Shown piece by piece: positions 10,175 to 17,644 of a DNA stretch of 51,423 bases. A model generated the notes under the pieces. The model searched no databases, had not been told where the DNA came from, and saw nothing but the letters and a program-made list of their open reading frames with translations. The stretch is from a virus, in IMG/VR virus record IMGVR_UViG_3300043539_001010, positions 1 to 51,423 of that record; one strand, written 5' to 3'. Made by a program: the position numbers and the translations under genes. How positions within the stretch are numbered: the first letter of the stretch is position 1; each line of letters begins with the position of its first letter.

Positions 10175-11023
10175 ATGGCTGACCACGTAGTACCAAAAGC
10201 AAAGTATTTGACAAACAAAGAGTTACTGAAAGCAATCCACGCAAGTAAAAACACTTTTTGTTCATATACCCAACCTGAATTCGGGTTCTATGACTGTATC
10301 GTTACGGATATCGGTGAAATTAATGAAGATACAATCAATGATGCTAAACAAAGTCGTGCTACTCGCTTATCAAGAGCAGCACATGAGAAAGCCCAACTAG
10401 AAGCTGGTAAGAAAATCCCAGCCATTGAATTTGAAGTAGATTACACCACCATTTGCGAAAATGATTTGGTATTCAGAATCATGACGTTTGACCACATTCC
10501 CCTGCAGCCAGACCGTAAGAAAACGGTTAAAACTGTTGCTGATGGTCGTGCTAAAGTAAACTTCCCACCTTTCCAACATTGGAAATTCAATGAGAATAAA
10601 GAGTTAGTTTGTGTTGGTAAAAGCCATTGGGATGGTGATGTCGATACTGGTCATTTCAGTATCACAAAAGGTCAGATGTCTAACTTATTAGGTAAGATGT
10701 TAATGAAATTGGCTGAAAGATATTCTTCACGTAGTAACGTTCGCGGTTACACGTATGTTGATGAGATGCGAGGCCAGGCAGTACTTCAGTTGACGCAGGT
10801 TGCTCTTCAATTTGACGAATCAAAATCATCAAATCCATTCAGTTTCTATACGCAATGTTGCACGAACGCCTTCTTACGTGTGATAAACATAGAGAAAAGA
10901 AATCGTGAAATTCGGGATGACATTCTTGAAAGTGCTGGTTTAAACCCTAGTCATACTAGAATGAATTCTGATACCTACGGAGAAAGAATGAATGATGGTT
11001 ATACTTGGATTGACGTTGACTAA
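10175..11023 (+). CDS. gp55: Late-transcription sigma factor gp55
   Basis: 282-residue sigma factor of the T4 gp55 type, which directs host RNA polymerase to TATAAATA late promoters. Sigma region 2 is visible in the C-terminal half (about residues 175-250): LGKMLMKLAERYSS, a VDEMRGQAVLQLTQVALQFD helix, then NPFSFYTQCCTNAFLRVINIEKRNREIRDD. The first 140 residues are family-specific and poorly conserved. The ATG follows TTGGAGAGAG. The many TAAATA elements before virion genes in this window are its expected targets. T4 gp55 is 185 residues, so this is a long version. The stop codon overlaps a copy of the CTAAAAGATAAT motif, and a terminator follows. Confidence 0.93.
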   Translation: MADHVVPKAKYLTNKELLKAIHASKNTFCSYTQPEFGFYDCIVTDIGEINEDTINDAKQSRATRLSRAAHEKAQLEAGKKIPAIEFEVDYTTICENDLVFRIMTFDHIPLQPDRKKTVKTVADGRAKVNFPPFQHWKFNENKELVCVGKSHWDGDVDTGHFSITKGQMSNLLGKMLMKLAERYSSRSNVRGYTYVDEMRGQAVLQLTQVALQFDESKSSNPFSFYTQCCTNAFLRVINIEKRNREIRDDILESAGLNPSHTRMNSDTYGERMNDGYTWIDVD

Positions 11024-11051
11024 AAGATAATTGTTCTACCATTCACTACTT

Positions 11052-11076
11052 AAGCCCAGTTAATTCTGGGCTTTTT
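11052..11076 (+). terminator. Intrinsic terminator after gp55
   Basis: 8-bp stem AAGCCCAG / CTGGGCTT with loop TTAATT, followed by TTTT. The same hairpin sequence recurs after gp46 at 15500-15524. Confidence 0.85.
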
Positions 11077-11077
11077 C

Positions 11078-11527
11078 TCATCTAACCTGTACTATATATT
11101 CACCTGAACTTGGATCATTTTTAACCACAGCAAATCCATATCGTCTACTCAACTGCTGAGTTAATGATTGATACACACCACGTCTATCATTAGTGCCATC
11201 ATCTTTTGCCGCTGAGTACCCAATATACACAATCTTTGGGTTTTGTTTAATCCAAACCAATGCACATGCTATTACGGTTGATAAAATCTTACGAGAAAAA
11301 CCTTCTGTATTGAATCCATCAAATGAATCATTAATCTCGTATATTAAAGTAGCATAGTTAGATCTATTTTTGTGAAACAAGATCATACCGGTGTGGTTTT
11401 CACCACTTGGTGTTTCAAACGCAAACTCAAAAATATTTGAATCAGTTTGTTTGTATTCTAGTGGAGTATCTAATGCCTCCACTAGATCAATGTTGTCAAT
11501 TATGTCAAGCAGTTCTCGCATTTGCAT
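11078..11527 (-). CDS. Hypothetical early protein
   Basis: 149-residue protein not assigned to a family with certainty. It starts MQMRELLDIIDNIDLVEAL, followed by an antiparallel-strand region (FEFAFETPSGENHTGMILFH), a hydrophobic helix (LSTVIACALVWIKQ) and YIGYSAAKDDGTNDRRGVYQSLTQQLSRRYG. The last segment resembles acetyltransferase-like proteins often seen in phages as hypotheticals, but no acetyl-CoA loop can be made out. The ATG at 11527 has an AAAGGA site; an in-frame ATG at 11521 is the alternative. It overlaps the preceding gene by 23 bases, so the two form an operon driven from 11906-11934. Confidence 0.75.
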   Translation of the reverse strand: MQMRELLDIIDNIDLVEALDTPLEYKQTDSNIFEFAFETPSGENHTGMILFHKNRSNYATLIYEINDSFDGFNTEGFSRKILSTVIACALVWIKQNPKIVYIGYSAAKDDGTNDRRGVYQSLTQQLSRRYGFAVVKNDPSSGEYIVQVR

Positions 11528-11876
11528 TTCTCTTTTCCTTTACTTGTATGTAGATTGCCTCTGGTTCCACGTCGAAGTATTTGTACAATGCACCGCACAA
11601 CCAACCATCTATACCCAATGCCTCACACACATACCAGTTACCGGTTTCTTCATTTCCACGTGTTTTCAATTCTAACTTATATTTATAGGATGGAAATGGG
11701 TTTTTAGAAAAGATACAGAGGAATCCATCGTGTGCATTTGGAATATGACTAACCATAGCGTCAATAATCAAATCAGCACCCGATACAAATGCTTCTTTGT
11801 TCAATCCCGTTGTTTCGTCATCAAATACCCATACGCCGTGGTAATTGTAAATCTCAATAATATTGATTGCGTTCAT
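11505..11876 (-). CDS. DUF6717-like protein
   Basis: 123-residue protein. IEIYNYHGVWVFDDETTGLN, KEAFVSGADLIID, then GFLCIFSKNPFPSYKYKLEL, GNWYVCEALGIDGWLCGALYKYF and EAIYIQVK make up the pattern of the small DUF6717 family found in bacteria and phages. Its function is unknown to me. The ATG at 11876 has a GAGG ribosome binding site and sits about 30 bases downstream of a sigma70-type promoter, suggesting early expression. It overlaps the next gene in the same unit. Confidence 0.78.
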   Translation of the reverse strand: MNAINIIEIYNYHGVWVFDDETTGLNKEAFVSGADLIIDAMVSHIPNAHDGFLCIFSKNPFPSYKYKLELKTRGNEETGNWYVCEALGIDGWLCGALYKYFDVEPEAIYIQVKEKRNANARTA

Positions 11877-11905
11877 ATTACACCTCGTTAGTTGAATGAG
11901 CCGTT

Positions 11906-11934
11906 ACTATATAGTATAATAAACCTATAGTCAA
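11906..11934 (-). promoter_or_regulatory. Sigma70-type early promoter
   Basis: On the minus strand: TTGACT, 17-bp spacer, TATAGT, about 30 bases before the DUF6717-like gene. A CTAAAAGATAAT motif lies 4 bp upstream of its -35 box at 11938-11949. Confidence 0.75.
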
Positions 11935-11937
11935 TAC

Positions 11938-11980
11938 CTAAAAGATAATCAAATCACAATTGACTTCCATTATCTTTTAG
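11938..11980. promoter_or_regulatory. Inverted pair of the 12-bp motif between divergent promoters
   Basis: CTAAAAGATAAT at 11938-11949 and its reverse complement at 11969-11980 face each other across 19 bp. The first sits just upstream of the minus-strand -35; the second occupies most of the -35/-10 spacer of the plus-strand promoter. The arrangement suggests an operator for both divergent units (inference). Confidence 0.55.
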
Positions 11981-11987
11981 TTATAAT
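11960..11987 (+). promoter_or_regulatory. Sigma70-type early promoter
   Basis: TTGACT, 16-bp spacer, TATAAT, ahead of the 70-residue gene at 12019. The spacer contains ATTATCTTTTAG. Confidence 0.8.
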
Positions 11988-12018
11988 ACCAGCAACTTAA
12001 CCCAACAAGGACAATGAT

Positions 12019-12231
12019 ATGAAAATAGAACCATTTGATGCATTAATAGAGGAAAAATACGGTGTTTCAGTATACGATTGCGATTCAAATACAACTCGTG
12101 ATCCCATTAAAGAAATGCGAACTTGGTGCATTAATACTTTCGGTGAGGGCAACGTCAGACCATCGCTTACAAATTTCTACTTTCTCAATGAATCAGATAG
12201 ACTTATGTTTATTATGCGGTATACCGAATAG
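12019..12231 (+). CDS. Hypothetical small early protein
   Basis: 70-residue protein of unknown function, MKIEPFDALIEEKYGVSVYD..., ending DRLMFIMRYTE. The pattern 'KYGV...F...NFYFLNESDRLMFIMRY' suggests a small alpha/beta fold, but I recognise no family. It is accepted as a gene because a near-consensus sigma70 promoter lies 31 bases upstream, an AAGGA site precedes the ATG, and it ends just before the promoter of gp47. Overlapping frames in the same span lack a ribosome binding site. Confidence 0.65.
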   Translation: MKIEPFDALIEEKYGVSVYDCDSNTTRDPIKEMRTWCINTFGEGNVRPSLTNFYFLNESDRLMFIMRYTE

Positions 12232-12235
12232 TCAC

Positions 12236-12264
12236 TTGACAAACCACTACATACCATATACAAT
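12236..12264 (+). promoter_or_regulatory. Sigma70-type promoter for gp47-gp46
   Basis: TTGACA, 17-bp spacer, TACAAT, 30 bases before the gp47 ATG. Confidence 0.8.
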
Positions 12265-12294
12265 TCACCAATCTTAACTAACCTGAAGAACAAT

Positions 12295-13311
12295 ATGACA
12301 GATAATTTATTCAAGAAAGTAGCAGTATTCACTGATTTGCACATTGGTGCTAAGTCTAATTCAACCACTCACAATGAAGATTGTGAACAATTCATTGATT
12401 GGTTTATTGAAACCGCAAAATCCAATGGCTGTGAAGTTGGTATGTTCTTAGGGGACTTCCACCACAATAGAAGTTCACTTAATATTCTATCTATGGATTA
12501 CAGTGTACGATGCCTTGAGAAAATGGGTGCTGCATTTGAAAAGTTCTATTTCTTACCAGGCAACCACGATTTGTACTTAAAAGATCGTAGAGACGTATGT
12601 AGTGTTATCTATGGTAAGTTCATTCCAGGGATTACAATCATTGAAAAACCAATGACTATTGGTAATGTAACTCTTTGCCCTTGGTTGATTGGTGAAGAAT
12701 GGAAAACTGTTGGTAAAACAGGTGGTCGATATATCTTTGGTCATTTTGAACTGCCTGGTTTCTTCTTAAACTCGATGGTAAGAATGCCAGATACCGGTGA
12801 AATTCGTAATGAACAGTTCAAACCATACGAACTTGGATTTAGTGGACATTTCCATCAAAGACAATCTAATGGTAATATCAACTATATTGGTAATGCGTTT
12901 CCACATAATTATGCGGATGCTGGTGATGATGCCCGTGGTATGATGATTTTAGAATGGGGTGGTGAACCTCAATATCTTTCATGGCCTAAACAACCTACTT
13001 ATAGATCATACAAGCTAAGTGAAGTTATCAGTGAACCCGATAAGTTGCTTAAAGAAGGTATGCATTGCCGTGTAACTATTGATATTCCTATTACATTTGA
13101 AGAAGCAAACTTCATTAAGGAAACTTTCATACCGCAATACAACCTTCGTGAGATGCACTTGGTTCCTTCTAAAGCAGATATCAATCCTGACTTAGCTCCA
13201 GTTGATATTAGTTTTGAAACAGTTGATACTATTGTTATGAGTCAAATTGAATCAATTGATACTGAATCATTTGATAAGAATTTGTTGATGGCAATCTATC
13301 AAGAACTGTAG
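12295..13311 (+). CDS. gp47: Recombination nuclease subunit gp47 (SbcD/Mre11-like)
   Basis: 338-residue metallophosphoesterase, the nuclease subunit of the gp46/gp47 complex that processes double-strand ends for recombination-dependent replication. All calcineurin-type motifs are visible: DLHIG at 14-18, GDFHH at 53-57, GNHD at 89-92, GH at 149-150 and GHFH at 184-187. The length matches T4 gp47 (339). AAGAACAATATG gives a modest ribosome binding site. It is the first gene of a three-gene unit with an inserted nuclease and gp46. Confidence 0.95.
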   Translation: MTDNLFKKVAVFTDLHIGAKSNSTTHNEDCEQFIDWFIETAKSNGCEVGMFLGDFHHNRSSLNILSMDYSVRCLEKMGAAFEKFYFLPGNHDLYLKDRRDVCSVIYGKFIPGITIIEKPMTIGNVTLCPWLIGEEWKTVGKTGGRYIFGHFELPGFFLNSMVRMPDTGEIRNEQFKPYELGFSGHFHQRQSNGNINYIGNAFPHNYADAGDDARGMMILEWGGEPQYLSWPKQPTYRSYKLSEVISEPDKLLKEGMHCRVTIDIPITFEEANFIKETFIPQYNLREMHLVPSKADINPDLAPVDISFETVDTIVMSQIESIDTESFDKNLLMAIYQEL

Positions 13312-13320
13312 GTGGTGATA

Positions 13321-13725
13321 ATGAATATGCAAGAAACCTATTTGTTTGAACAGTTTCGTTCTGTATTCCCAGAGATTGAAAAGCAATTCTATATACCGTA
13401 TGTTCGTAGTGGTTCAAAAAGACATTATCGCTACGACTTCCGGTATCAAAACAAGATAATTGAGTTTCATGGTGACTTCTGGCATGCGCATCCATTACTG
13501 TATGCCGAAGACTTTGTTAATCCAACTACGAAGAAAACTGCGTTTGAAACTTGGACTTCTGATTATCACAAGAATCAATACGCCATTGACAATGGTTATT
13601 CTTTACTGGTTGTTTGGGAATCTGATTTTAACGCCAACCGACAAGAAGTTGTTGACCGTTGTACTAATTTCCTGTTAACATCAACTATCAATCCTACAAT
13701 TACTGACTATCATGATAACAATTAA
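13321..13725 (+). CDS. Vsr-like (EDxHD/PD-ExK) nuclease inserted between gp47 and gp46
   Basis: 134-residue nuclease-like protein. Residues 36-56 carry YRYDFRY...IIEFHGDFWHAHP, the Vsr/EDxHD arrangement of an acidic strand, then IIEFHG and DxWH. It continues with DYHKNQYAIDNGYSLLVVWESD, the helix and strand typical of very-short-patch-repair-type nucleases. Comparable free-standing genes are homing endonucleases or accessory repair nucleases; which applies here is unknown. The frame opens at GTG 13312, right after the gp47 stop, but ATG at 13321 is chosen because AGGTGG sits at good spacing before it. The 3' end overlaps the gp46 start by 14 bases, so the gene is built into the 47-46 operon rather than crudely inserted. 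Confidence 0.8.
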   Translation: MNMQETYLFEQFRSVFPEIEKQFYIPYVRSGSKRHYRYDFRYQNKIIEFHGDFWHAHPLLYAEDFVNPTTKKTAFETWTSDYHKNQYAIDNGYSLLVVWESDFNANRQEVVDRCTNFLLTSTINPTITDYHDNN

Positions 13726-15481
13726 GAATCTTACGATTAAAAACTTCCTATCGATTGGGAATCAAACTCAAAGCATTGCCTTTGACCAAGGATTACTTAC
13801 CTTAGTTTTAGGTGAAAACTTAGACTTGGGTGGTACAGATAAACGAAATTCAGTTGGTAAAACCAGTATCGTCAACGGCTTAAGCTATGCGTTATTTGGT
13901 TCTGCTCTGACTAATATCAAACGTGAAAACCTTATCAATAAGATTAACGGTAAAGCTATGTTAGCTACTGTTACGTTTGATAAAGATGGTGTTGAGTACC
14001 GAATTGAACGTGGTAGAAAACCTAATATCTTGAAGTTTTCTATTAATGGTAAAGATCAAGTTCTACAGGATTTAGATGAAAGCCAAGGTGATTCAAGAGA
14101 AACTCAAAAGGCTATTGAAGAAATCTTAGGTATGAAACATGAGATGTTCAAGCATATTATTGCTCTGAATACCTTTACGGTTCCATTCTTAGGAATGAAA
14201 CCAGGTGAACAACGAGAAATCATTGAACAGTTACTTGGTATTACCCAATTGAGTGAAAAAGCAGAAGTCCTAAAGGTTCTTGTTAAGGAATCCAAAGATG
14301 CAATCACTTATGAAAACACCCGTATTACTACAGTACAAGCATCGAATGACCGTATTCAACAAAGTATTGAAGCCTTAATTCGTAAAGAAAAGATGTGGAA
14401 TGAAACTCGTGATAGAGCAGTTGTTTCTATCAACAAAGATATTGAACGATTAAGTCCAATTGACATTGATGCCGAGATTCAAGCACAACGAGAGTATACA
14501 GTTTGGCATACCAGTAAGAAAGAACGCGATAGTATTAACTCGTTAATTGCAAAACAATCTACTGCCGTTGAACGAGAAGAACGTGTTCTTAAGTCACTAG
14601 AGCAAGAGTTAGTTCACTTAGCAGAACATAAATGCCATGCCTGTGGTCAAGAGTTACATGACGACAAACATGAACAGCTATTAGCTACTAAAAGTGAACA
14701 ATATCAAGCTAGTGTAAAGTCAATTGCTTCACATAAAGAAGAATTAGACTTATTAGATGAAGCTATCATTACTTTAGGTGAGATTGGTCCTTGCCCAACT
14801 GTTAAGTATGATACCCTAGAACAAGCCTTGAATCACAAGAATACAATTGCTTCACTAGAGAAAGAGTTGGCTGGTAAGTTAGCTGAAACCAATCCGTACT
14901 TAGAACAAATCGAAGACTTGAAAACGACTGCAATTCAAGATGTTTCATGGGATAAAATGAATGAATTAGTTCGAGTTAAAGAGCATCAAGACTTTCTCTA
15001 TAACTTGTTAACTAACAAGAATAGTTTTATCCGTAAACGTATCATCGATCAAAACTTGGCATTCTTGAATCAAAGACTTTCGGTTTACTTAAGTCAATTG
15101 GGTCTACCACATCAAGTAGAATTTCAAAATGATTTATCTGTATCGATTACCCAATTAGGTCAAGATTTGGATTTCTACAACTTATCTCGTGGTGAGATGA
15201 ATCGTTTAATCTTGTCGTTAAGCTGGTCTTTTAGAGATGTTTGGGAGAACCTATACCAACCAATTAACTTGTTATTCATTGATGAGTTGCTAGATTCTGG
15301 TTTAGATTCATCTGGTGTTGAATGCAGTATCTCTGTTCTAAAACAAATGACTCGTGAACGTAACAAAAATGTGTTCTTGATTTCACACAGAGATGACTTA
15401 ACTAGTAGAGTTAATCACGTGCTGAAAGTTATCAAGGAAGGTGGGTTTACTCATTATGCCACTGACGTGGATATAGTCTAA
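13712..15481 (+). CDS. gp46: Recombination ATPase subunit gp46 (SbcC/Rad50-like)
   Basis: 589-residue SMC-type ATPase, partner of gp47. A Walker A-like loop lies at about 34-52 (ending NSVGKTS), a long coiled coil at about 180-450 is interrupted by the zinc hook CHAC at 308-311, the ABC signature LSRGEMN lies at 491-497, and Walker B LLFIDE at 520-525 is followed by the D-loop region. The length fits T4 gp46 (560). The start ATG overlaps the inserted nuclease by 14 bases. The TAA stop overlaps the CTAAAAGATAAT motif, followed by a terminator identical to the one after gp55. Confidence 0.95.
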   Translation: MITIKNLTIKNFLSIGNQTQSIAFDQGLLTLVLGENLDLGGTDKRNSVGKTSIVNGLSYALFGSALTNIKRENLINKINGKAMLATVTFDKDGVEYRIERGRKPNILKFSINGKDQVLQDLDESQGDSRETQKAIEEILGMKHEMFKHIIALNTFTVPFLGMKPGEQREIIEQLLGITQLSEKAEVLKVLVKESKDAITYENTRITTVQASNDRIQQSIEALIRKEKMWNETRDRAVVSINKDIERLSPIDIDAEIQAQREYTVWHTSKKERDSINSLIAKQSTAVEREERVLKSLEQELVHLAEHKCHACGQELHDDKHEQLLATKSEQYQASVKSIASHKEELDLLDEAIITLGEIGPCPTVKYDTLEQALNHKNTIASLEKELAGKLAETNPYLEQIEDLKTTAIQDVSWDKMNELVRVKEHQDFLYNLLTNKNSFIRKRIIDQNLAFLNQRLSVYLSQLGLPHQVEFQNDLSVSITQLGQDLDFYNLSRGEMNRLILSLSWSFRDVWENLYQPINLLFIDELLDSGLDSSGVECSISVLKQMTRERNKNVFLISHRDDLTSRVNHVLKVIKEGGFTHYATDVDIV

Positions 15482-15499
15482 AAGATAATTGAATCTACT

Positions 15500-15524
15500 A
15501 AGCCCAGTTAATTCTGGGCTTTTT
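15500..15524 (+). terminator. Intrinsic terminator after gp46
   Basis: Stem AAGCCCAG / CTGGGCTT, loop TTAATT, then TTTT. It has the same stem and loop as the terminator after gp55. Confidence 0.85.
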
Positions 15525-15551
15525 GTTGTCTAAAAGATAATAGAAAAACAC

Positions 15552-15579
15552 TTGACATTCGAAAATAATCCACTATAAT
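15552..15579 (+). promoter_or_regulatory. Consensus sigma70 promoter for the first DUF1566 pair
   Basis: TTGACA, 16-bp spacer, TATAAT. A CTAAAAGATAAT copy (15530-15541) lies 10 bp upstream of the -35 box. Confidence 0.85.
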
Positions 15580-15613
15580 ACGCACAACTTAAACAAAACT
15601 GCGGTAAATTGGC

Positions 15614-15907
15614 ATGAACGTTGAAATAGCACCAAAAGAAACTGAAGTAAGATTAACTTGGGACGAAGCTAGAATGTATTCATTTTCTCTTAATATTGAT
15701 GGTAAAACAGGATGGCGGTTGCCTGACAAAGATGAACTGAATGAAATATACCAAGCTAAAAATGATTTTGAAAAATGGTATTACTGGTCCTCTACTGCGC
15801 GTATTGTCAATCGCGCATGGAGTCATTGCTTCGCTGGTGGCTCCAGGGGCTACCACAGTAAGAACTTCAGAAACGTCTACGTTAGAGCAGTAAGAGATTT
15901 TTCATGA
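15614..15907 (+). CDS. DUF1566/C-type-lectin-like mini-protein A
   Basis: 97-residue protein formed of a single DUF1566-type (Lcl C-terminal-like) domain: MNVEIAPKETEVRLTW, then SLNIDGKTGWRLPDKDELNEIY (about 27-48), YYWSST (about 55-60) and a variable segment ending YVRAVRDFS. The domain is related to C-type-lectin folds that serve as binding scaffolds and as variable proteins of diversity-generating retroelements; its ligand is unknown. There is no signal peptide. A near-consensus sigma70 promoter at 15552-15579 implies early expression, unlike a tail protein. The variable block aligns with those of the proteins at 31950 and 32965 (see findings). It overlaps the next paralogue by 4 bases. 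Confidence 0.82.
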   Translation: MNVEIAPKETEVRLTWDEARMYSFSLNIDGKTGWRLPDKDELNEIYQAKNDFEKWYYWSSTARIVNRAWSHCFAGGSRGYHSKNFRNVYVRAVRDFS

Positions 15908-16194
15908 ACTTCGAAATAGCACCAAAAGAAACCGAGATCCGAGCAAATTGGTATGATGCCAAGTTGTATTGTTTTGCTCTTAATATAGTTGGTAAGACCG
16001 GTTGGAGATTGCCTACCATAGATGAATTAAATGCGATATATCAATCAGATAATGATTTAGAACCCGATGGGTATTGGTCTTCGACCGAGAACGATGACGG
16101 TGGTGCATTCGTTAAGTACTTTTTCGATGGTTACCAGTACTCAGGACTTAAGAATAGTGGTCATGGGTCGGTAAGAGCCATCCGAACAATCTAA
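15904..16194 (+). CDS. DUF1566-like mini-protein B
   Basis: 96-residue paralogue of the preceding gene: MNFEIAPKETEIRANWYDAKLYCFALN, GKTGWRLPTIDELNAIY, GYWSSTEND and a C-terminus SVRAIRTI. The variable segment (about 60-85) differs completely from that of protein A and lacks its C-ending codons. The ATG overlaps the previous stop (ATGA), so translation is coupled and no separate ribosome binding site is needed. Its function is unknown; a small binding domain is likely from the family. Confidence 0.82.
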   Translation: MNFEIAPKETEIRANWYDAKLYCFALNIVGKTGWRLPTIDELNAIYQSDNDLEPDGYWSSTENDDGGAFVKYFFDGYQYSGLKNSGHGSVRAIRTI

Positions 16195-16228
16195 CAGTTG
16201 CGATCCATAAACCAGTAAAATCCCACCT

Positions 16229-16238
16229 GATAAATAGG
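16229..16238 (+). promoter_or_regulatory. Late-type promoter before the Hjc-like nuclease
   Basis: GATAAATAGG, 32 bases before the ATG at 16270, with no -35 box. It matches the late consensus core. Confidence 0.55.
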
Positions 16239-16269
16239 TTCACTACTAACCAAAACAAGTGAACCTACT

Positions 16270-16791
16270 ATGACCAGCAAATCAAAAAACAAAGGCAATA
16301 CATGGGAACGTGAGATTGCAAATCACTTATCCTCCATTTACAATCTAAAATTTTTGAGATGCCAAGGTAGTGGTGCCTTTGTCGGAGGTAAAAACACACA
16401 GCGAAAAGCCGTATTAGATGCTGGTCAAATCCAAAGTTTCAAAGGTGATATTATCCCACCAACCGAATGGACTTCCTTTAATAGTGAAGCCAAGAACTAT
16501 GCAGATTTTCCTTTTCATCAATTATACTCAGGTGAAGTCAAACAACTTGAAACTTGGCTAGGTCAATTGGTTCAAGTGGCAGATCCAAATGATATGAATA
16601 TTCTCATGTTTAAGATCACACGTAAAGGAAAGTACGTTGCGGTTGAATCCAACAAAGGATGGGACTTATCACACCCTCATACCAATTACACCTCAGTTAA
16701 GTTTGGCAACTGGCAAATCTTTGATTATGATTCTTTTTGGCAATATAATCATCAATTAGTCAAGCAATTAAGCACTATTTCGCCAGACTAA
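16270..16791 (+). CDS. Hjc-like PD-(D/E)xK nuclease
   Basis: 173-residue protein resembling Holliday-junction-resolvase-type nucleases. [14 protein letters not shown] (about 9-22) provides the helix with the first acidic residue, [10 protein letters not shown] follows, then KGDII (about 58-62) and FNSEAKNY (about 69-76) give the D...ExK core. Archaeal Hjc proteins have the same order of motifs. In T4 junction resolution is done by the unrelated gp49, so this could be a substitute or a processing nuclease; that is an inference. It lies directly upstream of RNase HI, with a TAAATA element ahead. Confidence 0.72.
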   Translation: MTSKSKNKGNTWEREIANHLSSIYNLKFLRCQGSGAFVGGKNTQRKAVLDAGQIQSFKGDIIPPTEWTSFNSEAKNYADFPFHQLYSGEVKQLETWLGQLVQVADPNDMNILMFKITRKGKYVAVESNKGWDLSHPHTNYTSVKFGNWQIFDYDSFWQYNHQLVKQLSTISPD

Positions 16792-16822
16792 ATATCATTT
16801 TATTCTTATCAAATGTAATATT

Positions 16823-17242
16823 ATGAAAGACAAGGTAATCGTATATACTGATGGTGGATGTATTCCTAATCCCGGAAAGGGTGGTTGGGGTGCTGTACTC
16901 ATGTGCAACAACAAAGAAAAAGAACTCTTTGGTGGTGTAGATGGTACTACTAATAACCGCATGGAACTAATGGCAGCAATCCAAGCATTAAATGCCTTAA
17001 CCAGACCATGCGATGTCACAATCTATAGTGATTCAAAATATGTTGTAGATGGAATCACTAAATGGTATCCTAATTGGATTAAGAATGGTCGTACTAATTT
17101 CGTTAATCCAGACTTATGGCATGCACTGGCTGCAGCAGCTAAACCTCACAATGTAACTTGGCAATGGATCAAAGGCCATTCAGGAATTCCTGGCAATGAA
17201 CGTGCGGATGAACTGGCTATGCGAGCAATTGAGTATTGTTAA
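16823..17242 (+). CDS. rnhA: Ribonuclease HI
   Basis: 139-residue RNase HI, which cuts the RNA strand of RNA-DNA hybrids. The catalytic set is complete: D10 in YTDGGC, E48 in NNRMELM, D70 in YSDSKYV, H119 in KGHSG and D129 in NERADELA. T4's own 'RNase H' is a FEN-type nuclease, so this is a different enzyme filling or adding to that role. A CTAAATATC element at about 16789-16797 may be its late promoter. The gene borders the 1.6-kb non-coding repeat region, and RNase H removal of RNA primers or R-loops would fit an adjacent origin (inference). Confidence 0.95.
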   Translation: MKDKVIVYTDGGCIPNPGKGGWGAVLMCNNKEKELFGGVDGTTNNRMELMAAIQALNALTRPCDVTIYSDSKYVVDGITKWYPNWIKNGRTNFVNPDLWHALAAAAKPHNVTWQWIKGHSGIPGNERADELAMRAIEYC

Positions 17243-17246
17243 CTGT

Positions 17247-17278
17247 TTGTTGACTATTATTTTCTTAATAGTCAACAA
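17247..17278 (+). terminator. Perfect 13-bp hairpin after rnhA
   Basis: TTGTTGACTATTA pairs perfectly with TAATAGTCAACAA around a 6-base loop, five bases after the rnhA stop. No T-run follows immediately (the nearest is about 8 bases further), so it may be a 3'-end stabiliser or a terminator. Confidence 0.55.
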
Positions 17279-17366
17279 TAAGTGCTGTTTTTCTCTGCTA
17301 AATAGAGTATAATCAATCTATATCAGAACATTACAGAGGCCATCTCAAAATAAATTCACAAAAGTG

Positions 17367-17395
17367 TTGACAAGGTTCATTAACTAAGTTACAAT
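17367..17395 (+). promoter_or_regulatory. Sigma70 promoter reading into the non-coding region
   Basis: TTGACA, 17-bp spacer, TACAAT. No open frame follows for 1.4 kb; the predicted transcript enters the 55-bp repeats and then the structured segment. Confidence 0.7.
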
Positions 17396-17426
17396 TAATC
17401 ATACTAAAGAATTACCCAAAAGCAGT

Positions 17427-17644
17427 TTACAGAGACCATCTCAAATCAATACCGACACCAAGTCTACTTACACAAAAGCAATTACAGAGACCATCTCAAA
17501 TCAATACCGACACAAAGTCTACTCACACAAAAGCAGTTACAGAGACCAACTCAAGTATTACCGACACCAAGTCTACTTACACAAAAGCAGTTACAGAGAC
17601 CAACTCAAGTATTACCGACACAAAGTCTACTCGCACAAAAGCAA
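17427..17644 (+). repeat. Four tandem 54-55-bp repeats
   Basis: Units begin TTACAGAGACC at 17427, 17482, 17537 and 17591 (periods 55, 55, 54, 54). Each ends with ACAAAAGCA plus a pyrimidine-rich joint. Units 1-2 share ATCTCAAATCAATACC and units 3-4 share AACTCAAGTATTACC, so the array grew in steps. A degenerate partial unit (TTACAGAGGCCATCTCAAA) lies at 17331, upstream of the promoter. There is no spacer variation of the CRISPR kind. Confidence 0.9.

Noticed and set aside
12062-12277. 71-residue frame overlapping the small early gene at 12019
   Set aside because: It lacks a ribosome binding site and runs across the gp47 promoter; the other frame has both promoter and ribosome binding site.
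15614-16194. Template repeat for the DGR-like proteins in this window
   Set aside because: I looked for an adenine-rich non-coding copy of the variable end; every match to TACGTTAGAGC is in a coding copy (A, C, F), so no template is present here.
17427-17644. Possible CRISPR array in the 55-bp repeats
   Set aside because: The units are contiguous tandem repeats; there are no unique spacers between short repeats and no cas genes.
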